From: Pseudomonas azadiae
GTDB taxonomy: Bacteria; Pseudomonadota; Gammaproteobacteria; Pseudomonadales; Pseudomonadaceae
DNA: 64,000 nt
Direction: 5' to 3'
NCBI RefSeq assembly: GCF_019145355.1
Contig: NZ_JAHSTY010000002.1
Span: 1,302,001 to 1,366,000 of the forward strand
The position numbers were made by a program, and so were the translations under genes. The notes under the pieces were generated by a model that made no database searches, was not told the origin of the DNA, and saw nothing but the letters and a program-made list of their open reading frames with translations. The number at the start of each line of letters is the position of its first letter. Position 1 is the first letter of the stretch. Shown here piece by piece: positions 18,082 through 26,600 of the stretch.

Positions 18082-18347
18082 ATGCGGTCCTTTGTGGGCA
18101 TGGGAGGTGCGCCTTTTGTTGTTTTGTCTTTTAGATAGAACACCATTGCAAAGGAAAATTGAATTACTTATTTTAAAAAAGATTTTAAATAATCTACCTG
18201 AAAATATCGCCCACGCCAGTCTCAGATCGCTCATGTGCCCATTGTCCGACGGACAGGCACGACGTTCAGGCCCAGGGTGGGGCGATGGCTGAGGCCTTGA
18301 TCAATTCCGGTCGGGTCGCCAGCAGCAGGGACGCAGAGGACAGAGCT
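18082..18347. other. divergent promoter region, AT-rich
   Basis: This 266-bp region separates the minus-strand monooxygenase operon from the plus-strand alpha/beta hydrolase. A very A/T-rich tract at about 18150-18202 (for example TTATTTTAAAAAAGATTTTA) stands out from the GC-rich background. Similar tracts precede alkB and fadE in this window. No clear palindrome or consensus promoter was found. Confidence 0.55.
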
Positions 18348-19346
18348 ATGGCTGTTGAATGGGTGATCGCTGCAGCTGTTTTTATCGGCGTAAGTACCGC
18401 GTTATGGGGATTCAGCGTCTGGATGACACGGCGTATCGAAGCGGCCGTTCCACGCGACGGGCATTTTGTGCAGGTCAATGGCGAGCGCTTTCATTACTAC
18501 GAGGAGGGCAAGGGACCGCCCCTGGTGATGATTCATGGGCTGATGGGCAGCAGTCGCAACCTGACCTATGCCTTGTCCGGGCAGTTGCGCGAGCAGTTTC
18601 GCGTCATCACGCTTGACCGTCCGGGTTCGGGCTATTCCACGCGCCATAAAGGCACCGCTACGGACCTGCCGGCCCAGGCGCGGCAGGTGGCTGCGTTCAT
18701 CAACACCCTGGGCCTGGATAAACCGCTGGTGCTGGGGCATTCCCTCGGTGGGGCCATTTCCCTGGCGCTGGCCCTGGACCATCCCCACGCGGTATCGGGG
18801 CTGGTATTGGTGGCGCCGCTGACCCATCCCCAACCCACGCTGCCACGGGTGTTCTGGTCATTGGCAGTGCGCCCGGCCTGGCTGCGCCGCTGGGTGTCGC
18901 ATACCTTGACTGTGCCCATGGGCCTGTTGACACGCCGATCGGTAGTCAAGGCCGTGTTTGCCCCGGACACTGCCCCGCAGGACTTCGCCACCCGCGGCGG
19001 CGGGCTGCTGGGCATGCGCCCCGATAACTTCTACGCCGCGTCCAGCGAGATTGCCCTGGTCAATGACTATCTGCCGGACATGGTCAAGCGCTACCCGCAA
19101 CTGACGCTGCCTATCAGCCTGGTGTATGGCGCGCGCGACAAGGTCCTGGACTTTCGCAAACACGGCCAGGCCCTCGCCGACAAGGTTCCGGGCCTCAAGC
19201 TGCAACTGGTGGAAGGGCGCGGGCATATGTTGCCGATCACCGCCACCGCGCGCGTAGTCGAAGCGGTTCAGCAGTTGGCCAAGCGGCTGCGGCCACCTGA
19301 GACCACCAAGGTTTTGCATCCGCCGTTTGCCCTGGTCGACAAATAA
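18348..19346 (+). CDS. alpha/beta hydrolase with N-terminal membrane anchor
   Basis: A 332-residue serine hydrolase. ATG 18348 is preferred because AGAGGA (18335-18340) lies seven bases before it; an in-frame ATG at 18285 has no such site. Residues about 5-25 (VIAAAVFIGVSTALWGFSVW) form a membrane anchor. The core has the oxyanion segment HGLMGSS, the nucleophile elbow GHSLGG with Ser132, and the terminal catalytic His in GRGHMLP; an acid is probably the Asp of YGARDKVLD. It is likely to be an esterase or epoxide-hydrolase relative. Divergent position relative to the Baeyer-Villiger gene and close to alkB suggests ester cleavage in alkane or ketone breakdown, which is inference. Confidence 0.85.
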   Translation: MAVEWVIAAAVFIGVSTALWGFSVWMTRRIEAAVPRDGHFVQVNGERFHYYEEGKGPPLVMIHGLMGSSRNLTYALSGQLREQFRVITLDRPGSGYSTRHKGTATDLPAQARQVAAFINTLGLDKPLVLGHSLGGAISLALALDHPHAVSGLVLVAPLTHPQPTLPRVFWSLAVRPAWLRRWVSHTLTVPMGLLTRRSVVKAVFAPDTAPQDFATRGGGLLGMRPDNFYAASSEIALVNDYLPDMVKRYPQLTLPISLVYGARDKVLDFRKHGQALADKVPGLKLQLVEGRGHMLPITATARVVEAVQQLAKRLRPPETTKVLHPPFALVDK

Positions 19347-19640
19347 TCGTGGCTGTCATTCCGGGTCAGCCGCTGCGAAATGCTTGCCCTAGAGACCTGA
19401 CTCAAGGGCAGAAAAATAGACTGCCCGGTCACGTTGAAAAGGCCTCGAAAAAGTAGTTGACGACCTATCGATTCCGCGCTATTTCTTTAAAAAAATATTT
19501 CAATGTTTGTTTTGAAATTGTTTTTGAAATGCCTAAGAGCGAATAAAAATGAAAAAAACGCCTTTTATCGCATGGTTGATTTCTGGGAGCACTCAGCGCT
19601 CCCTGAACCTGTTTTGCGCCTTGCTGCCACGGAGGCTGCC
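19347..19640. promoter_or_regulatory. alkB upstream region with AT-rich tract
   Basis: This 294-bp region between the hydrolase and alkB should hold the alkB promoter. An imperfect inverted repeat TGCCCT/AGGGCA (about 19383-19410) follows the hydrolase gene. A/T-rich runs at 19488-19530 (CTTTAAAAAAATATTTCAA) and 19540-19560 stand out. The alkB ribosome site GGAGG is at 19631-19635. No perfect sigma70 box or operator palindrome was recognised. Confidence 0.5.
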
Positions 19641-20921
19641 ATGAATCAGACCCTGGCGGCCCCAAGCGTATGGACCGACGGCAAGCGTCACCTCTGGTGG
19701 CTGGGCATCATGCCGCTGGCCACGCCGCTGCTCTCTGGAGCCCTGGCGATCACCACCGGTATTCAGTCACTCTGGTGGGTCGGCGTGCTGGTGATTTTCG
19801 GCCTGATCCCGCTGATCGACGCCCTGCTCGGTGAAGACGTGAGCAACCCGCCCGAATCCGCCGTCAGCCATCTTGAGTCCCAAAGCTACTATCGCTGGAT
19901 CGTCTATACCGGCGTGTTGTTCGTCCTCTCATCGCTGGTGATCACCGGTTGGCTGGCCGCCGGCGGGATCGACTGGATCATCCAGGGCGGCTTGTTGCAG
20001 GCGGCCGTGAACCTGGAACCGCACGGCGCGCTGTCTCAACTCGCCCGCTACATCACCGAGCGCACTCAACTGCACGGTGAAGTGAGCGGGCTGACCTACC
20101 TGGGCATGGCCATGTCGACCGGCGCCGCCACCGGCATTGCGATCAACACAGCCCATGAACTGGGCCATAAACCCAATGCGCTGGAAGTGTTCCTGGCCAA
20201 GGTCACCCTGGCTCCAACCTTCTACGGGCACTTCTACACCGAACACAACCGCGGTCATCACGTGCGCGTCGCCACGCCGGAAGACCCGGCCAGCTCGCGC
20301 CTGGGGGAGAGCTTCTGGGCGTTCCTGCCGCGCTCGGTCTGGTTCAGTGCTCGCTCGGCGTGGAACCTGGAGCGCGAACGTCTGCGCAAACTCGGCCTGC
20401 CGGCCTGGCATTGGCGCAACGGCGTGCTCAGCGCGTGGATGTACAGCGTGGTGTTGTGGGGCGCGATGATCGCCTGGCTGGGGGCGGCGGTGATCCCGTT
20501 CCTGATCATCCAGGGCATCTACGGTTTCTCGCTGCTGGAGGTGGTGAACTATGTCGAGCATTATGGGCTTCAACGCCAGAAGTTGCCCAACGGTCGCTAT
20601 GAACGTTGTTCGCCTCGGCATTCATGGAACAGCAATCGGATTGTCACCAATATCTTCCTGTTCCAATTGCAGCGGCACTCCGATCACCATGCCAATCCGA
20701 CCCGTAGTTATCAGTCGTTGCGCCACTTTGATGAATCGCCGCAACTTCCCTACGGCTACGCGAGCATGATTGTCTGGGCCTATGTGCCTTATCTATGGCG
20801 GCGGCGGATGGATCATCGCGTGCTTAGTCATTATGCCGGCGATATCAGCCTGGCCAATCTTCAGCCTTCGCAGCGGTTGAAGTACCTGGAGAAATACAGC
20901 GGCGCTGCCAAGCCGTTCTGA
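19641..20921 (+). CDS. alkB: alkane 1-monooxygenase AlkB
   Basis: An integral-membrane di-iron enzyme that hydroxylates the terminal carbon of medium to long n-alkanes, using electrons from rubredoxin. All histidine boxes are present: HELGHK (172-177), HNRGHH (202-207) and HSDHH (346-350), plus the NYVEHYG signature of AlkB. Several hydrophobic helices fill residues 20-130 and 280-310. The start at ATG 19641 follows GGAGG; an upstream in-frame start at 19503 lies in promoter-like DNA. The 426-residue length is normal. No rubredoxin or rubredoxin reductase is seen in the window, so electron transfer must be encoded elsewhere. The PraB, FadL and FadE genes downstream fit alkane growth. Confidence 0.95.
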   Translation: MNQTLAAPSVWTDGKRHLWWLGIMPLATPLLSGALAITTGIQSLWWVGVLVIFGLIPLIDALLGEDVSNPPESAVSHLESQSYYRWIVYTGVLFVLSSLVITGWLAAGGIDWIIQGGLLQAAVNLEPHGALSQLARYITERTQLHGEVSGLTYLGMAMSTGAATGIAINTAHELGHKPNALEVFLAKVTLAPTFYGHFYTEHNRGHHVRVATPEDPASSRLGESFWAFLPRSVWFSARSAWNLERERLRKLGLPAWHWRNGVLSAWMYSVVLWGAMIAWLGAAVIPFLIIQGIYGFSLLEVVNYVEHYGLQRQKLPNGRYERCSPRHSWNSNRIVTNIFLFQLQRHSDHHANPTRSYQSLRHFDESPQLPYGYASMIVWAYVPYLWRRRMDHRVLSHYAGDISLANLQPSQRLKYLEKYSGAAKPF

Positions 20922-21052
20922 TCTGAGTTGAAAGGTGTGGGCGTGCTCGGGATCAATGTATCGCGCGGTCTCTGTCGCCCAGCGTTTACCGCGTTAGTTG
21001 CACATAAAGTTGTTTGCCCCGAACAAAAATAATTTAAAGGGAAGGACGCAAC

Positions 21053-21547
21053 ATGCAATCACCTGCCAAGTTCACTGCTCATATTGTATTGGCCGCACTG
21101 GGGCTGATCGCTTATCACCAGGCCCAGGCTGCCCGTATCGAACCGGCCGGCAGTGCCTTTACCGCCCAGGGGCCCATCAGTTTCTCCAAAGGTGCGCTGA
21201 TCAGCGCCGACTGCACCATCAAGGTAGCCGGCAACGTGGCGGCCGATGGTTCATCGGTGAATGTCGACAAGGTGGAATTCGACGGCGGCCTCAAGTGCAG
21301 CCGGGTCGAAGCCATCAACTTGCCCTGGGTACTGGTCGCCAAGGATACCAAGAGCGGTTCCATGTCGAAGATCAGCGTGGACGTGCATGCGTTCGGCCTG
21401 GGCGGCAAGTGCGGGCCTTCTACCGCCGAGGGCACATGGGACAACGCCACCGGCAAGTTGGAAGCGGCCAACGTACCGATTGGCGAAGACTGCACGATCA
21501 AGACGGTGTCGATCAAGATGCCGCCGAACTTCAAGGTGGTTGAATAA
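21053..21547 (+). CDS. praB: PraB-like alkane oxidation activator, first copy
   Basis: A 164-residue secreted protein of the PraA/PraB group, originally described as promoting growth on n-alkanes, probably by acting outside the cell as a surface-active or structural protein. A signal peptide ends near QAQA (residue 26), and the mature part begins ARIEPAGSAF. Four cysteines lie in DCTI, LKCS, GKCG and DCTI contexts, and LPW sits midway; all are matched in the second copy downstream, suggesting two conserved disulfides. The ribosome site GGGAAGGA precedes ATG 21053. Position directly after alkB supports an alkane-related role. It is less similar to typical PraB than the second copy. Confidence 0.82.
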   Translation: MQSPAKFTAHIVLAALGLIAYHQAQAARIEPAGSAFTAQGPISFSKGALISADCTIKVAGNVAADGSSVNVDKVEFDGGLKCSRVEAINLPWVLVAKDTKSGSMSKISVDVHAFGLGGKCGPSTAEGTWDNATGKLEAANVPIGEDCTIKTVSIKMPPNFKVVE

Positions 21548-21678
21548 CACACGCCGAATACGTAGCGGTAGCTGATGAATTTGGCTGAGAAGAGAAGTTC
21601 TGCAGCATCAGCGTGATTTCTCTTTCATGGCCATTACCCCCGGCGAAATGACTCGCCATTACATGTGAGGAAACAACA

Positions 21679-22182
21679 ATGAAAAGTTTGAAAACCCTCG
21701 TGTCGCTTTCTGCCCTGACGGTCTGCCTGGGCGCTGCTTCGATGGCTAACGCTGCAACCATTTCGCCGGCCGGGGCTGCGTTCAGCACGCCGGCCAGTAC
21801 TATCTCGGTCAGTTCGCCTGCTTCGCTGAACGCACCAGTGAACTGTGGCATCACGTTTACCGGGACGGTCGCCGCCAGCGGCGCCAGCGCGTCGATCACC
21901 GGTGCGACAGTATCCGGAGGCGGCCTGTGTGCTGTGCCGGTATTGCTCGGTCTGCCTTGGACATTGACGCCTACAGGCACTGGTCCAGGTGTGTTCGCGG
22001 GCACGGTTTCGGGTGTCAACTTCAAGATCGTCAATGACTGCGCGACTGCACCAACGACCATCAACGTAACCTTTGACAACTCCACCAACACCTTGAGCAT
22101 TCCTTCTGCGCAAACGGTCGGCAAATGCAAAATCACCAAGCTCGATGTCCATCCTAACCCGGCATTTACTGTCGCGCCTTGA
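21679..22182 (+). CDS. praB: PraB-like alkane oxidation activator, second copy
   Basis: A 167-residue exported protein with a signal peptide ending at ASMANA and a mature start ATISPAGAAF, nearly the same as the neighbouring paralogue. It has four cysteines (NCGI, LCAV, DCAT, KCKI) in matching positions and the same LPW motif. It is rich in small residues (Ala, Ser, Thr, Gly), as expected for a secreted beta-structured or matrix-forming protein. Start ATG 21679 follows GAGGAAAC. The 131 bp between the two copies and the shared architecture point to a tandem duplication followed by divergence. Confidence 0.86.
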   Translation: MKSLKTLVSLSALTVCLGAASMANAATISPAGAAFSTPASTISVSSPASLNAPVNCGITFTGTVAASGASASITGATVSGGGLCAVPVLLGLPWTLTPTGTGPGVFAGTVSGVNFKIVNDCATAPTTINVTFDNSTNTLSIPSAQTVGKCKITKLDVHPNPAFTVAP

Positions 22183-22224
22183 TCGCGACCATGGGTTTTT
22201 TGGCGTGAGTGCACGTTGAAAAAT

Positions 22225-22250
22225 ACAGGTGCCTTGCCAAAGGCACCTGT
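22225..22250. terminator. strong hairpin between praB and fadL
   Basis: A perfect 11-bp stem (ACAGGTGCCTT / AAGGCACCTGT) closes a GCCA loop. On the plus strand no T-run follows. On the minus strand the stem is followed by ATTTTTC, so it could stop transcription coming from the right. On the plus strand it could act as an RNA processing or stability element between praB and fadL. Confidence 0.6.
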
Positions 22251-22303
22251 TGCGGCGGACCAGATCGGCATGACCGCCGTGGTGGATAATTCAGGAGTGC
22301 AGC

Positions 22304-23725
22304 ATGAATAATAAGAAACAACAGGCACACACCTACCTCAGCCTTGCGTTGCTGGGGGGGTTGATGGCTGCGGGCGGGTCGGTTCAGGCCGGCGCCTTCG
22401 GTACACCGACCGCCAACGCCGCCGGCTGGGGCCGGGCCTTCGGGGGGGGCTCAATGTTCAAGGACGACCCTTCTTCGGCCTTCAACAACCCTGCCGCCAT
22501 GGCTTTTATCGATCACAACGTCGCGCAGTTCACAGTCGACTACGCGCGCATCAATGTTAAATACAAAGGCACCGCCAAGGATTATGCAGGCAATGATCCC
22601 GCTGTCGTCACGCAAGACCCCGACACCGGAGAGCTGAGTTCCACCCCGCGCACCGGCGATGGTGGCCAGGGTGGGTTCACGGCCTGGTTGCCAACCGGGT
22701 TCATGGTGATGCCAATCAACGACCGGTTCAGTTTCGGCCTGAGCCAGGTAGTACCGATGGGCGCGCGTACAACCTGGGATGACGACTGGATCGGGCGTGA
22801 TTTTGCCGTGGATACCCGAATCGAAACGGTCGGGCTGACCGGCTCTTTGTCGTTCAAGGTCACTGATGAGTTTTCGGTTGGCGCGGGTGCCATCCTCCAG
22901 CACACCAAAGGGTTCGTCAGCCAGAATCTAGATCTATACGCCGCTGCGGGATTGTCACCGGAAATTGGCATTCCTTTCCCGGCAGGGCTGGGCGAATCGC
23001 TCATGCGGGTCAAGGTAGATAACTACTCGGTGGGTTGGTTTGCCGGCCTGGCCTGGAAGCCTACCCCCCAGGACACCCTAGGGCTGAACTACCACGCCAA
23101 GATCAAGAACAAGCTGGAGGGCAAGTACAGTATCTACGCTGATCCAACGTCCAAGGGGCTGATTGACTCCGGTCTGGTACAGATCGCCTATCCCGGCCTT
23201 TCGCTTAATTCCAATGGCGGTAACGCAACCACTCAACTGGACGTTCCGGCCAGTGCGTCCCTCGACTGGGTACACCAGTTTTCCGATCGCCTGTCCCTGG
23301 GCGCGAGCGTCACCTGGACCGAGTGGTCTTCATTCAAGGCACTGACCTTGAAATCCGATGGCGCGACGCTTGTTTCCATTCCTTACAACTATAAGGACAC
23401 ATGGCAATATTCCTTCGGCGGCGACTACAAACTTACCGACGATTTGACGGTTCGCACGGGGATTTCCTTTGACCAGACACCTACCCGCAATTCCACGCGC
23501 GACCCGCGTATCCCCGATGGCGATCGAATCTTCACTTCGCTGGGTTTTGGTTACAACGTGCGGGCTATTCCAGGGCTGAGCGTGGATGGTGCTTACTCGC
23601 ATCAGTTCGTAGAGGAAGCCAAGCTCAAGACCCATAACCAGGATCGCCTCGGCGGTGCAACGCTTGATGGCAAAGCGAAAGCTTATGGTGATGTGGTCAG
23701 CCTTTCCGCGACCTACGCGTTTTAA
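22304..23725 (+). CDS. FadL/TodX-family outer-membrane porin
   Basis: A 473-residue outer-membrane protein of the OmpP1/FadL/TodX family, which lets hydrophobic compounds (long-chain fatty acids, alkanes, aromatics) cross the outer membrane by lateral diffusion. A signal peptide ends near SVQA (about residue 29); the mature N terminus AGAFGTPTANAAGWGRA and the NPA element (FNNPAAMAF) are typical hatch-domain features. The rest is alternating beta-barrel sequence ending in aromatic Phe (SATYAF), the usual outer-membrane insertion signal. AGGAG (22293-22297) precedes ATG 22304. Context next to alkB and fadE suggests alkane or fatty acid uptake. A strong terminator follows. Confidence 0.92.
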   Translation: MNNKKQQAHTYLSLALLGGLMAAGGSVQAGAFGTPTANAAGWGRAFGGGSMFKDDPSSAFNNPAAMAFIDHNVAQFTVDYARINVKYKGTAKDYAGNDPAVVTQDPDTGELSSTPRTGDGGQGGFTAWLPTGFMVMPINDRFSFGLSQVVPMGARTTWDDDWIGRDFAVDTRIETVGLTGSLSFKVTDEFSVGAGAILQHTKGFVSQNLDLYAAAGLSPEIGIPFPAGLGESLMRVKVDNYSVGWFAGLAWKPTPQDTLGLNYHAKIKNKLEGKYSIYADPTSKGLIDSGLVQIAYPGLSLNSNGGNATTQLDVPASASLDWVHQFSDRLSLGASVTWTEWSSFKALTLKSDGATLVSIPYNYKDTWQYSFGGDYKLTDDLTVRTGISFDQTPTRNSTRDPRIPDGDRIFTSLGFGYNVRAIPGLSVDGAYSHQFVEEAKLKTHNQDRLGGATLDGKAKAYGDVVSLSATYAF

Positions 23726-23763
23726 GGTTTCGGGACAGGCATCCAATACGGTACTGATCGACC

Positions 23764-23791
23764 AGGCGGCCCGCCCAGCCGCCTTTTTTTT
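23764..23791 (+). terminator. intrinsic terminator after fadL-type gene
   Basis: Stem AGGCGGC / GCCGCCT with a seven-base loop is followed directly by eight T residues. It ends the alkB-praB-fadL transcription unit and insulates it from fadE. Confidence 0.9.
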
Positions 23792-23922
23792 GCCAAATAG
23801 ATAAATAATAATTTTAAAAGAAAATTTGAATATGTTTTTCGAATTTCGTAGTGTGGTGTTGAGCCGCATGTCATCGGACCTGGCGCACCTAGCCGCACCC
23901 TGAATCGAGTAGAGGTATTTCC
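23792..23922 (+). promoter_or_regulatory. fadE upstream region, AT-rich
   Basis: After the terminator comes an A/T-rich tract (AAATAATAATTTTAAAAG, about 23804-23821, then AAAATTTGAATATG to 23834) and a ribosome site AGAGGT before ATG 23923. It probably carries the promoter of the beta-oxidation operon. No canonical -35/-10 pair is convincing. Confidence 0.45.
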
Positions 23923-26448
23923 ATGCTTATCTGGTTAATAGTGGGTCTCGCAGCTGCGATTGCACTGGCGTATCGACAAGCCTCTGCCATCCACTGGTTG
24001 GGTGTTGGCCTGATCTGGCTGGCGGCGGGTTACCTGTTTAACGCGGTAGCCGGTTTTGGCGCCACCGTCGCGGCGCTGCTGGTGGTGTTGCCGGCGTTGC
24101 TGATGACGATCAAACCCCTGCGCCGCACCTTGCTCACCCGCAAGGCCTTGAACCTGTTTCGCACAATCATGCCGGCAATGTCCGACACCGAGCGTGCCGC
24201 CATCGAGTCCGGCACCGTGTGGTGGGACGCCGAGCTGTTCAGCGGCAAGCCTGATTGGCAGCGCCTGTTGCAAGCGGCACCGGCCAGCCTGAGCGCCGAA
24301 GAACAAGCCTTTCTCGACAACGAAGTGGAAACCCTGTGCGATATCGCCAATGACTGGGAAACCACCCAGGTCTGGCAGGACATGTCGCCCGAAGGCTGGC
24401 AGTACACCAAGGACGCAGGCTTCCTGGGCATGATCATTCCCAAGCAGTACGGCGGCAAAGGCTTCTCCCACTATGCGCACTCGCAGGTGGTGATGAAGCT
24501 GTCGACGCGTTGTTCGGCGGCGGCGATTTCGGTGATGGTGCCCAACTCCCTGGGCCCGGCCGAGCTGCTGTTGCATTACGGCACCGATGCCCAGCGCAAT
24601 TACTACCTGCCGCGTCTGGCGCGGGGTGAAGACATTCCCTGTTTTGCCTTGACCAGCCCCTATGCCGGTTCCGATGCGGGGGCGATCCCGGACCTGGGCA
24701 TTGTCTGCAAAGGCCTGCACGAAGGTGAGCACGTGCTGGGTTTTCGTGTGACCTGGGACAAGCGCTACATCACCCTCGGCCCGATTGCCACGGTGCTCGG
24801 CCTGGCTTTTCGCGCCGAAGACCCGGACGGGCTGCTCGGCCAGCCGGGTTCTCTGGGGATCACCTGCGCGTTGATCCCCACGTCCCATCCCGGCGTCAAC
24901 AGCGGGCGCCGTCACTGGCCCCTCAATGCCGTGTTCCAGAACGGTCCTACCACCGGCAAGGATGTCTTCATCCCGCTGGAATGGGTGATCGGCGGCCGCG
25001 AGCAAGTCGGCAACGGCTGGCGCATGCTGATGGAATGCCTGGCCGCCGGGCGCGCGATTTCCCTGCCGTCGTCCAACGTTGGCCTGGCCAAGGTCGCGGT
25101 ACGCGGCACCACCGCCTATGCTGCGATGCGCAAGCAGTTCGGCCTGCCCATCGGCAAATTCGAAGGCGTGCAGGCGCCCCTGGCGCGGATGGCCGGGCAC
25201 CTGTATGCCTGCGATGCGGTGCGCAACGTCTCGGTGGCCTCACTGGATGCGGGTGAGAAGCCGTCGGTGATCTCGGCCATCGCCAAATACCATGTCACCG
25301 AGCGCGCGCGCATCATCGTCAATGACGGCATGGACATCGTCGCCGGCAAGGGCATTTGCATGGGCCCGAACAACTTCCTGGCCCGGGCCTACCAGCAAAG
25401 CCCCATCGCCATTACGGTGGAAGGCGCGAACATCATGACGCGCTGCCTGATCATCTTTGGCCAGGGACTGATCCGCTGCCATCCTTATGTGTTCCGCGAG
25501 ATGGAAGCGGCGCGCAACCCTGACCGGCGCAAGGCACTGGAAGACTTCGACAGCGCCATGTTCGGCCATGTGAGCTTTGTGCTGGCCAACACCGTACGCG
25601 CAGCGGTGCATTCGCTGACGGGCGGGCGGCTGATTTCCGTGCCGGGCAAGACCGAGCCGGCGCTGGCGTCCTACTACCGTCAGGCCAATCGTCTGTCGGT
25701 GGTGTTGGCGCTGATTTCGGATGTGTCCATGGGCGTGCTGGGCGGGGCCCTCAAGCGCAAGGAAAGTATCACCGGGCGCCTGGGGGATATTCTGTCGCAG
25801 CTGTACATCCTGTCCTGCGTGCTCAAGCGTTTTGAGGACGACGGCCGGCCCCAGGCCGACCTGCCGCTGGTGCATTGGTCGGCCCGGGATGCGTTGCTGC
25901 GCGCCCATGAAGCCTTGGCCGAAGTGCTCGATAACTACCCGTCGAAAGCGGCCGCCACCGTGTTGAAGGCTCTGACCTTCCCGTTCGGCATCCCACTGCG
26001 CAAACCCTCGGACCGTCTGCTGGCCCAGGTGGCGGACGTGGTGCAGACACCGGGCGAAACCCGCGACCGGCTGTTGGCCGACTCCTACATTCCACGTCCG
26101 GAAATCGACAAGTTGGCCTATGGCGAACTGGGCTTGCGCCTGCTGCCTCAAGTCGAACTGATCGAGGCGCGCCTCAAGCCCGCCGTCAAGCAAGGCCTGA
26201 TCGAACCGATGCCGATCTGCGCCGCCGCCTTCACCACCTGGCGCGTCAAGGCGCGCGCGCTGGACTTGATCAGCGACGACGAGGAAGCCTTGCTGGCGCG
26301 CTATGTGGAATACGCCGATCACGCGATCCAGGTGGATGACTTCCCGCAGGACTTCGGCTTGCTGGAGGCGCTGCAGCAGCGTAAGCAGGCGTTGGAACCG
26401 ACGCTGAAGCGCCGCACGACCCCAGTTGAAAGTACCTCGGTTAATTAG
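23923..26448 (+). CDS. fadE: acyl-CoA dehydrogenase FadE
   Basis: An FAD-dependent acyl-CoA dehydrogenase that makes the trans-2 double bond in the first step of beta-oxidation. The 841-residue length matches the long FadE class (about 815 in Escherichia coli), with an extra C-terminal domain. Hydrophobic segments occupy residues 1-65, suggesting inner-membrane association. The acyl-CoA dehydrogenase core contains GFLGMIIPKQYGGKGFSHYA, FALTSPYAGSDAGAIPD and the C-terminal helical domain with GNGWRMLMECLAAGRAISLP. It starts an operon-like run of beta-oxidation genes, but a REPIN lies between it and the next gene. Confidence 0.94.
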   Translation: MLIWLIVGLAAAIALAYRQASAIHWLGVGLIWLAAGYLFNAVAGFGATVAALLVVLPALLMTIKPLRRTLLTRKALNLFRTIMPAMSDTERAAIESGTVWWDAELFSGKPDWQRLLQAAPASLSAEEQAFLDNEVETLCDIANDWETTQVWQDMSPEGWQYTKDAGFLGMIIPKQYGGKGFSHYAHSQVVMKLSTRCSAAAISVMVPNSLGPAELLLHYGTDAQRNYYLPRLARGEDIPCFALTSPYAGSDAGAIPDLGIVCKGLHEGEHVLGFRVTWDKRYITLGPIATVLGLAFRAEDPDGLLGQPGSLGITCALIPTSHPGVNSGRRHWPLNAVFQNGPTTGKDVFIPLEWVIGGREQVGNGWRMLMECLAAGRAISLPSSNVGLAKVAVRGTTAYAAMRKQFGLPIGKFEGVQAPLARMAGHLYACDAVRNVSVASLDAGEKPSVISAIAKYHVTERARIIVNDGMDIVAGKGICMGPNNFLARAYQQSPIAITVEGANIMTRCLIIFGQGLIRCHPYVFREMEAARNPDRRKALEDFDSAMFGHVSFVLANTVRAAVHSLTGGRLISVPGKTEPALASYYRQANRLSVVLALISDVSMGVLGGALKRKESITGRLGDILSQLYILSCVLKRFEDDGRPQADLPLVHWSARDALLRAHEALAEVLDNYPSKAAATVLKALTFPFGIPLRKPSDRLLAQVADVVQTPGETRDRLLADSYIPRPEIDKLAYGELGLRLLPQVELIEARLKPAVKQGLIEPMPICAAAFTTWRVKARALDLISDDEEALLARYVEYADHAIQVDDFPQDFGLLEALQQRKQALEPTLKRRTTPVESTSVN

Positions 26449-26464
26449 GGAAACGCGGTCCAAA

Positions 26465-26554
26465 TGTGGGAGCGGGCTTGCTCGCGAATGCGGTGGATCA
26501 GTCAAAGTATCCGGTGACTGAAAGGGCCCATTCGCGAGCAAGCCCGCTCCCACA
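26465..26554. repeat. REPIN (inverted REP pair) between fadE and fabG-like gene
   Basis: Two inverted arms, TGTGGGAGCGGGCTTGCTCG (from 26465) and its complement (26529-26554), flank a 38-bp loop. The arms continue into GCGAATG/CATTCGC and pair almost perfectly. This is the common REP doublet of fluorescent pseudomonads. In RNA it would form a long hairpin that could protect the upstream fadE message or reduce read-through. Confidence 0.92.
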
Positions 26555-26600
26555 CTGATCGGGTTTACAGGCCAAGACAGTGTGGTGAGTAGAGCCAACT

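Noticed and set aside
23935..25200. A 421-codon minus-strand open frame
   Set aside because: Shadow of fadE; His/Arg/Gln-rich product and no start signal.
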